This document shows positions 13,579-18,935 of a stretch of 18,935 bases of DNA, piece by piece. Below the pieces are notes generated by a model. The model was not told where the DNA came from. It did no database searches and saw only the letters and a program-made list of their open reading frames with translations. This DNA is from an uncultured Collinsella sp. (lineage in GTDB: Bacteria; Actinomycetota; Coriobacteriia; Coriobacteriales; Coriobacteriaceae), in NCBI GenBank assembly GCA_900543605.1, contig UQSK01000035.1, positions 1-18,935 on the forward strand, read 5' to 3'. The translations under genes were made by a program, and so were the position numbers. Numbering within the stretch: the first letter of the stretch is position 1; every line of letters begins with the position of its first letter.

Positions 13579-15337
13579 GTTGATGTCTCGCCGCTGCCTG
13601 ATCGAGGCAGCTGCCGGCGCGCTGCTGCTTTCGGGCTGTTCGTCTCAGGACGAATCCTCGACCAAAAAGGTCAAAAAGCAGGACAAGATAAAAAAGGCCG
13701 AGGCCTCCGACCAGTCCAAGCACCTGCGCGATAAGGACGAGCTGTACGAGGTTTACGACGACTCGGGCATTGTGACCATGTACCTGACGGTCTCGCGCGG
13801 CAACAGCTCCGAGAACACCGACCACAGCTGGGCAGAGATCAATACGTACTCGGTGTATGACTATGCCGACATGGGCGTGACGCGCTATCAGGTTATGGGC
13901 CTGCTGCAGCCGGGCGACGAAGACGGCCCGGTGGCCGGCGAGGTTGGCTATGGCGAGGAAGCGCCCAATGCCACCGTGCAGGTGCGCGGCCAGACGTCGA
14001 GCATGAACTCGCAAAAGAATTACAAGGTGGAGCTCAAAAAGGGCAAGGGTACCTGGCGCCAACAGCGCGCGATTGCGCTCAACAAGCACATGGGCGAGGG
14101 TATGCGTTTTCGCAACAAGATGGCCTACGACCTTATCCGCGGGATTCCCCAGATGATGGGCCTGCGCACGCAGTTTGTGCATCTGTGGGTGTGCGACCAG
14201 ACCGAAAAGTCCTACGATACCTTTGAGGACTACGGCCTGTTTACGCAGGTGGAGCAGCTCAACAAGACGGCGCTTAAGGCACATGGCCTGGATAAGAGCG
14301 GGCACCTGTACAAGGTGAACAGCTTTGATTTCCATCGCTACGAGGACACCATTAAGCTTGCCGACGATCCCGACTACAACCAGGCAAGCTTTGAGGGCAT
14401 GCTCGAGATTAAGGGCGATTCGGACCACACCAAGCTCATCGAGATGCTCGATGCGCTCAATGACGAATCGCAAAAGATCGATGACGTGCTCGATACCTAC
14501 TTTGATACCGAGAATCTGGTCTATTGGCTGGCGTTTCAGATCTTGACGGGCAACTGCGATACGCAGAACCGTAACTGCTATCTGTACAGCCCTCTCAACT
14601 CAAATACCTGGTACTTTTTAGATTGGGATAACGACGGCATGCTGCGTAAGCTGGAGCTTTCTCTTACCGGGTTTTCGGACTACGCGAGCTGGGAGCGCGG
14701 CGCAAGCAACTACTGGGGCAACGTGCTGTTTAACCGCGCGTTGCGCTGCAAGTCGTTCCGCAGCGAACTCGACCGTGCCGTCAAGGACTTGCGCTCGTAT
14801 TTGACCGAGACTCGTCTGACCAAGATGATCAAGCACTACCGCGAGGTGACTGAATCCCTGGTCTTTGCTTCGCCCGATATCGACAATCTGCCTGTCACCA
14901 AGGACCAATACGAGCAAATCGCCGCGGCGATTCCGGCCGAGATCGAGGAGAACTACAAGAGCTTTCGCGAGAGTTTTAAAAAGCCCATGCCGTTCTACAT
15001 CGGCGTGCTGCAGATCGATAACGGTAAGCTGCGCATTAACTGGGATGCGTCCTACGACTTTGAGGCGCGCGACATTCGCTACACCGTAGAGCTTGCGCGC
15101 GACTATGCCATAAGCGACGTGGTCTTTAAGGCCGAGGACGTGCTGCTTCCCGAGGTGACCTGCGATGCGCCCGATGCCGGCCAGTATTTTGTGCGCGTGC
15201 GTGCCACCAACTCCGACGGCTTTACGCAAGATGCGTTTGACTACTATGTGACCGACGACGGCAAGCACTACGGCATGAGGTGTTTTTACGTGCAAGACGG
15301 CGGTAAGGTCGTGGAGGACACGTATGAGGAGGGCTAG
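13568..15337 (+). CDS. CotH-family lipoprotein (putative kinase-like)
   Basis: I start this at ATG 13568 because GGGGAGG lies five bases upstream; it gives 589 residues and overlaps pelG by 11 bases. The N-terminus is a lipoprotein signal with lipobox LSGC (C24), followed by a lysine-rich linker, so the protein should sit on the outer face of the membrane. The CotH domain spans about 120-420, with VQVRGQTSSMNSQKNYKVEL near its start and an acidic FLDWDNDG motif at 350-357 that may bind metal. A fibronectin-like C-terminal region (INWDASYDFEARDIRYTVEL) follows. Bacillus CotH is an atypical kinase that phosphorylates spore-coat proteins. The substrate here is unknown; the polymer or a surface protein are options. 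Confidence 0.85.
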   Translation: MIDKLMSRRCLIEAAAGALLLSGCSSQDESSTKKVKKQDKIKKAEASDQSKHLRDKDELYEVYDDSGIVTMYLTVSRGNSSENTDHSWAEINTYSVYDYADMGVTRYQVMGLLQPGDEDGPVAGEVGYGEEAPNATVQVRGQTSSMNSQKNYKVELKKGKGTWRQQRAIALNKHMGEGMRFRNKMAYDLIRGIPQMMGLRTQFVHLWVCDQTEKSYDTFEDYGLFTQVEQLNKTALKAHGLDKSGHLYKVNSFDFHRYEDTIKLADDPDYNQASFEGMLEIKGDSDHTKLIEMLDALNDESQKIDDVLDTYFDTENLVYWLAFQILTGNCDTQNRNCYLYSPLNSNTWYFLDWDNDGMLRKLELSLTGFSDYASWERGASNYWGNVLFNRALRCKSFRSELDRAVKDLRSYLTETRLTKMIKHYREVTESLVFASPDIDNLPVTKDQYEQIAAAIPAEIEENYKSFRESFKKPMPFYIGVLQIDNGKLRINWDASYDFEARDIRYTVELARDYAISDVVFKAEDVLLPEVTCDAPDAGQYFVRVRATNSDGFTQDAFDYYVTDDGKHYGMRCFYVQDGGKVVEDTYEEG

Positions 15338-16115
15338 CGCGCTGCTTGAGCGCTTGGCGGCCCCGCCTGTGCGTACCACGCAGGAGCGTTACCGCCACGA
15401 GCTCAAATATCTCATTAACGAGGGCGAGCACGCTGCGCTTGCCTGTCGCATGGCGCCGGTGTTTAAGCTGGACAAGCATGCGCGGGCGGGCGGTTACACT
15501 ATTCGCAGCCTGTATTTTGACGACTACTGCAACTCGGCCTACGAGGAAAAAGACGCCGGCATTCTCATGCGCAAAAAGTATCGCGTGCGCATCTATAACG
15601 GCAGCGACAAGGTGATTAAGCTCGAGCGCAAAAAGAAGTACGGCAGCTGGATCTACAAGGAGGACGCGCCGCTCACGCGCGGCGAGTTTGAGCAGATTCT
15701 GGCCGGCGACTACGGCTTTTTGCTGAGGAGCCCCTATCCACTCTGCCGCGAGTTCTACATCGAGTGCATCTGCAACATGATGCGCCCGCGGACCATCGTG
15801 GACTACGAGCGCGAGCCGTGGGTGATGGATGAGGGCACCGTGCGCATTACGTTCGACATGAACGTGCGTGCCGCGGTGGGAAGCTTCGATATCTTTGACG
15901 CGACGCTGCCCGCGCTGCCGGTCCTGGAGCCCGGCAAGCTGGTGATGGAGGTCAAGTTTACGGAGTTTTGCCCGCAGCTGGTGCGTGATATGGTGCCGCC
16001 GGGAGCGGCCGAGCTTACGGCGGTCTCCAAGTACTGCCTGTGTTACGAAAAGACCGCCTACTTGCGCGGTTTTAATTACTGGGAATCGGATTTTGAGAAC
16101 CGAGGGGATATTTAG
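15324..16115 (+). CDS. VTC-domain protein (polyphosphate polymerase-like)
   Basis: A 263-residue protein made almost wholly of one VTC domain, the catalytic tunnel fold of yeast Vtc4 that makes polyphosphate from ATP. Typical strands are visible: RYRHELKYLI (22-31), IRSLYFDD, KYRVRIYN, IKLERKKK, LVMEVKFTEF and VSKYCLCYEK, with the basic and acidic residues expected to line a triphosphate tunnel. There is no signal peptide or membrane segment, so it is cytoplasmic. The start ATG 15324 has GGAGGACACGT just upstream and overlaps the CotH-family gene by 14 bases. Whether it makes polyphosphate or handles another phosphate substrate for the envelope polymer is open. Confidence 0.88.
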   Translation: MRRASALLERLAAPPVRTTQERYRHELKYLINEGEHAALACRMAPVFKLDKHARAGGYTIRSLYFDDYCNSAYEEKDAGILMRKKYRVRIYNGSDKVIKLERKKKYGSWIYKEDAPLTRGEFEQILAGDYGFLLRSPYPLCREFYIECICNMMRPRTIVDYEREPWVMDEGTVRITFDMNVRAAVGSFDIFDATLPALPVLEPGKLVMEVKFTEFCPQLVRDMVPPGAAELTAVSKYCLCYEKTAYLRGFNYWESDFENRGDI

Positions 16116-16118
16116 ACC

Positions 16119-16784
16119 ATGAGCACCAGGGACTTTTTTAAGAACTCCGTCTTGGAGGCGTTTGGCCAGGTCGACCCTGCCAAGATTGGCCTTTCGCTGC
16201 TCGTGGCGCTCGCCATGGGCATCCTGATCTATTACGTGTACAAGCGCTTTTTTACCGGCGTGGTGTATTCGCGCAGCTTTGCCGTGACACTCGTGGGCAT
16301 GTGCGTGCTTACCTGCATGGTCACGCTCGCGATTTCGACCAACGTGGTCATCTCGCTCGGTATGGTCGGTGCTCTGTCCATCGTCCGCTATCGTACGGCG
16401 GTTAAGGACCCGCTCGACCTGCTGTATCTTTTTTGGGCCATTACCACGGGCATTACGGCCGGCGCCGGCATGTATGCGCTCGTGGGGCTCACGGCGGTGG
16501 TGATCGTGGTGATGATCGCCGGGTTTGCGAGCCACCAGGACAAGGCGCGCGTGTACATGATGGTCATCCACTACACGGGTCAGACCACCGGCGACGATAT
16601 CGTGCGCGCGTTTGGGCGCACCAAGTTCACCGTCAAGTCTAAGACGATGCGCGGCGACAAGGTGGAAATGGCTGTCGAGGTGTTCTCGGACGGTGTTGAC
16701 ATGCCCTATGCGGACGCCATTCGCGCGCTCGACGGCGTTGAGGACCTCACGCTCATCCAGTACAACGGCGAGTATCATGGATAG
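16119..16784 (+). CDS. DUF4956 membrane protein
   Basis: A 221-residue protein with about four membrane segments in its first 145 residues (the first at about 23-43) and a soluble C-terminal domain of about 75 residues. The family signature, related to MgtC-type loops, is clear: LGMVGALSIVRYRTAVKDP followed by LLYLFWAITTGITAGAG. No biochemical function is established for the family. It is often found beside VTC-domain and CotH genes, as here, and begins three bases after the VTC stop. It may form a membrane channel or partner for the VTC protein (inference). It is the last gene of the tight operon, and no terminator is visible in the 43 bases after it. Confidence 0.88.
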   Translation: MSTRDFFKNSVLEAFGQVDPAKIGLSLLVALAMGILIYYVYKRFFTGVVYSRSFAVTLVGMCVLTCMVTLAISTNVVISLGMVGALSIVRYRTAVKDPLDLLYLFWAITTGITAGAGMYALVGLTAVVIVVMIAGFASHQDKARVYMMVIHYTGQTTGDDIVRAFGRTKFTVKSKTMRGDKVEMAVEVFSDGVDMPYADAIRALDGVEDLTLIQYNGEYHG

Positions 16785-16827
16785 TTGGGTATCATGGTGC
16801 TTGTGAATTCGTTGACAGGGGTGCTTT

Positions 16828-17808
16828 TTGGTACGTATGAAAGATGTGGCCGAGTTGGCTGGCGTTTCGAGCGCCGCCGTCTCGCGCTACCTCAATGGTG
16901 GATATATCTCGGCGGACAAGGCCGAGCGCATTAAGCAGGCGATTGAGCTGACCGGATACGTGCGGTCCAGCCAGGCTCGCGCGCTGCGCACCGGCTCCAC
17001 CAAGCTCATCGGCGTCATCGTGCCCAAGATCAACTCGGAATCCGTGAGCCGCATTACCGCCGGCATAGGCCAGGTACTCGGTCGCCGTGGCTACCAGATG
17101 CTGCTTGCCAATACCGACAACGCGGCCGATCGTGAGCTCGAATACCTCGATTTATTCCAAAACCACCCGGTTGATGGCATTGTGCTGGTGGCAACCATGA
17201 TCACCGACGAGCACCGTCGTGCGATTGACTCGTGCCGTGTGCCCATTGTGTTGATCGGCCAACATGTCGAGGGCGCGGCGTGCGTCTATCACGACGATTA
17301 CGAGGCTGCCTTTGAGCTCGGCCGTGCGCTTGCGGGTCGGGTGGATGGCAAGATCGCCTACATCGGAGTTACCGAAGAGGACCGCGCGGCCGGTTATGAC
17401 CGCCGTCGCGGTTTTGAGGCCGGCTTGCGCGCCGCGGGTAACCCGCTCGATGCCGCCTTGATTCGCCTGGGCTCGTTTACGCTCGACTCGGGCTATCGCG
17501 CTGCGCGCGAGCTGCTTGCCGATGCCCCCGATGTTTCGTTTATCGCGTGCGCGACCGACACTATGGCTGCCGGCGCCCTGCGCGCTCTTGACGAGGTGCG
17601 TGGCATGGGTGAGGGCGTGCGTCGCGTGAGCGGTTTCGGTGACAACACATTTTTGCGCGCGCTGACGGGCGGCATTCCCACCGTGCATTATGGCTACCTG
17701 ACCAGTGGCGTCGAGGCGACCAATATGTTGCTCAACACGCTCGATGGCGTGGAGGGGGAGAGCGGTTTAAAGACGCTCAAACTCGGCCATCAGCTTATGA
17801 ATGTCTAG
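16828..17808 (+). CDS. LacI-family transcriptional regulator (probable sugar repressor)
   Basis: A 326-residue LacI/GalR protein. The N-terminal helix-turn-helix is MKDVAELAGVSSAAVSRYLN, the hinge lies around 45-60 (RSSQARALRTGSTKLIGVIVP), and the remainder is a periplasmic-binding-type effector domain with FGDNTFLRAL near its end. The start is probably TTG 16828, four bases after AGGGGTG; an ATG three codons later is too far from that site. The gene lies 43 bases behind the Pel operon with no visible terminator, but its target is more likely the next gene: two LacI-type operators lie just upstream of that PTS gene. The overall sequence resembles sucrose-operon repressors, and the sugar is an inference from the PTS. 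Confidence 0.92.
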   Translation: MVRMKDVAELAGVSSAAVSRYLNGGYISADKAERIKQAIELTGYVRSSQARALRTGSTKLIGVIVPKINSESVSRITAGIGQVLGRRGYQMLLANTDNAADRELEYLDLFQNHPVDGIVLVATMITDEHRRAIDSCRVPIVLIGQHVEGAACVYHDDYEAAFELGRALAGRVDGKIAYIGVTEEDRAAGYDRRRGFEAGLRAAGNPLDAALIRLGSFTLDSGYRAARELLADAPDVSFIACATDTMAAGALRALDEVRGMGEGVRRVSGFGDNTFLRALTGGIPTVHYGYLTSGVEATNMLLNTLDGVEGESGLKTLKLGHQLMNV

Positions 17809-17895
17809 ATTTTGGGCACGTCTGCCTGCCTCTGAGCCCTTATGTTTGTCTCAAAACTACCATTCGCCGGGTATTTCCTACCGTTCACCCTACTA

Positions 17896-17909
17896 TGAAA
17901 ACGATTACA
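17896..17909. promoter_or_regulatory. LacI-type operator O1
   Basis: TGAAAACGATTACA is a near-palindrome around the central CG typical of LacI/GalR sites. It is repeated with one change 26 bases downstream. The likely ligand is the LacI-family protein encoded just upstream. Confidence 0.65.
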
Positions 17910-17921
17910 GACATATGAAAC

Positions 17922-17935
17922 TGAAATCGATTACA
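17922..17935. promoter_or_regulatory. LacI-type operator O2
   Basis: TGAAATCGATTACA matches O1 at 13 of 14 bases and is the better palindrome (six of seven pairs). It lies immediately upstream of a TATAAG -10-like box (17937-17942), so a bound repressor would block the PTS promoter. The centres of O1 and O2 are 26 bases apart, about two and a half helical turns. Confidence 0.7.
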
Positions 17936-17936
17936 G

Positions 17937-17942
17937 TATAAG
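17937..17942 (+). promoter_or_regulatory. Candidate -10 box of the PTS gene
   Basis: TATAAG, five of six matches to consensus, lies 50 bases before the ATG and directly adjoins operator O2. No good -35 hexamer is seen at 16-18 bases. The remainder of 17809-17991 holds no gene and no clear terminator for the regulator gene. Confidence 0.4.
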
Positions 17943-17991
17943 TGTCAAAGATGGCCGGGTGCACCTGCGCCCGTTTGAGGAAAGGGAAGTC

Positions 17992-18895
17992 ATGGACTAC
18001 CGCAAATCAGCCCAAGAGGTGCTCGACAACATCGGTGGCGCCGGCAACGTTGTTTCGGCCGCACACTGCGCCACGCGTCTGCGCCTGGTGATTGCCGATA
18101 ACGCCAAGGTCGACAAGGAGGCCCTCGAGAATATCGACGGCGCCAAGGGCGTCTTTGAGGCCCAGGGCCAGCTCCAGATTATTTTTGGCACTGGCACCGT
18201 CAACAAGGTCTATGACGAGTTCATTGCGCTCAGTGGCGTCGAGGCAGCCACCAAGGCCGAGGTCAAGGAGGCCGCGGCACAGCAGCAGAACATCTTTATG
18301 CGTGCCATTAAGGTCCTCGGCGATGTCTTTGTCCCCATCATCCCCGCCATCGTGGCTTCGGGTCTGCTGCTGGGCATTATGAGCGCCCTCAACTTTATGG
18401 CCTCCAACGGCTTTATCGCGCTCGACACCAATAACTTTATTTACAAGATCGCCGACCTGGTCTCGGGCACGTCCTTTGGCATTCTGCAGATCCTGATCGG
18501 CTACTCCGCCGCCAAGGCCTTTGGCGCCAACCCGTATCTGGGTGCCGTCGTCGGTGGTGCGTTCATTAACTCCTCGCTGCAGAGCGCCTACACGGTTGCC
18601 TCCGAGGGCGTTCAGACCATGGTCACCGTCATCCCCGGCGTCTACAGCTTTGAGTGGGTCGGTTATCAGGGCCACGTGATCCCCATCGTCATCGCCTGCG
18701 CCATTCTGGCCTTCCTCGAGAAGCGCCTGCACAAGATCTTTCCCGAGATGTTCGACCTCTTTGTGACCCCGCTCGTCTCGGTGTTCGTGACCGTGCTCGT
18801 GACGCTCGTTGCCGTCGGCCCCATCTTTGTCTGGGCCGAGAACGCCATCCTCGGTCTGATTCAGGCCCTGCTGACCCTGCCCTTCGGCATCGGTT
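17992..18895 (+). CDS. PTS sugar transporter EIIBC, 3' end missing
   Basis: Start ATG 17992 is chosen because GAGGAAAGGGAAG lies just upstream; an in-frame ATG at 17959 lacks a site. About 301 codons are genomic. The EIIB domain (about 1-85) has the phosphorylation cysteine C26 in HCATRLRL and GTGTVNKVYDEF near its end. A short alanine/glutamine-rich linker leads to the EIIC domain, which shows AIKVLGDVFVPIIPAIVASG and several membrane helices. This is the glucose-superfamily IIBC type used for sucrose or trehalose; I favour sucrose given the neighbouring ScrR-like repressor. The gene runs off the real sequence at 18895. The apparent C-terminus SYTHLTLPTT is translated adapter, not protein. 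Confidence 0.93.
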
Positions 18896-18935
18896 CTGTC
18901 TCTTATACACATCTGACGCTGCCGACGACTTAATA
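18896..18935. other. Illumina Nextera adapter and index remnant (artefact)
   Basis: From 18896 the sequence reads CTGTCTCTTATACACATCT, the Tn5 mosaic end used in Nextera libraries, followed by GACGCTGCCGACGA, the complement of the read-1 primer tail. The last seven bases, CTTAATA, match the start of the complement of i5 index S518 as I remember it. None of this is genomic. Confidence 0.98.

Noticed and set aside
16812..16841. Promoter for the LacI-family gene (TTGACA at 16812-16817)
   Set aside because: At 16-18 base spacing the -10 would overlap the start codons and transcription would begin inside the gene; the hexamer is probably fortuitous.

Overview
The window looks like the end of a draft contig from a high-GC Gram-positive gut bacterium of the Coriobacteriia, most likely Collinsella or a close relative. 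This rests on GC-rich codon use, the Gram-positive form of the Pel exopolysaccharide operon and the IS256-type element. It is an inference, since no rRNA or other taxonomic marker is present. The last 40 bases (18896-18935) are not genomic: they are Illumina Nextera adapter followed by what looks like the start of an index.

Layout. (1) 1-1450: an AT-rich segment, clearly lower in GC than the rest, holds an unrecognised 403-residue protein on the minus strand. A 33-codon ORF with a strong ribosome binding site lies just upstream of it, and just upstream of that is a 63-base near-perfect hairpin. (2) 1480-3917: a non-coding stretch with two copies of a palindromic repeat family (about 1536-1756 and 3717-3917) and short tandem repeats. 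Between the copies lies a minus-strand AlbA_2/Schlafen-like ATP-binding protein with a C-terminal winged helix. (3) 3918-5423: a complete IS256-family insertion sequence with 28-bp inverted repeats and an 8-bp target duplication. It has inserted into the second repeat copy, whose remainder resumes after the IS. (4) 5689-16784: one long plus-strand operon of eight tightly packed or overlapping genes: pelD-like (fused to an N-terminal Rossmann/SDR-like domain), pelE-like, a DUF2194/PelA-deacetylase-like gene, pelF, pelG, then a CotH-family lipoprotein, a VTC-domain polyphosphate-polymerase-like protein and a DUF4956 membrane protein. (5) 16828-18895: a LacI-family regulator and the start of a glucose/sucrose-superfamily PTS IIBC gene. 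Two LacI-type operators lie between them.

How the genes fit together. By homology, PelF polymerises the sugar chain from a UDP-sugar, PelG moves it across the membrane, PelD and PelE form the membrane complex, and PelD gates it by binding cyclic-di-GMP. The PelD here keeps an I-site (RESD) next to a destroyed GGDEF motif (DGNVL), as expected of a receptor rather than a cyclase. The deacetylase-like protein would trim the polymer outside the cell. The CotH/VTC/DUF4956 trio, locked to the Pel genes by overlaps and short gaps, suggests that phosphate or polyphosphate chemistry is part of making or anchoring this polymer. That link is a hypothesis.

The most consequential anomaly is an in-frame amber codon (9107-9109) that splits the deacetylase-like gene after 127 codons while the frame stays open for a further 499 codons. 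The strain may therefore make an unmodified polymer or none, unless the base is a sequencing error or the site is phase-variable.
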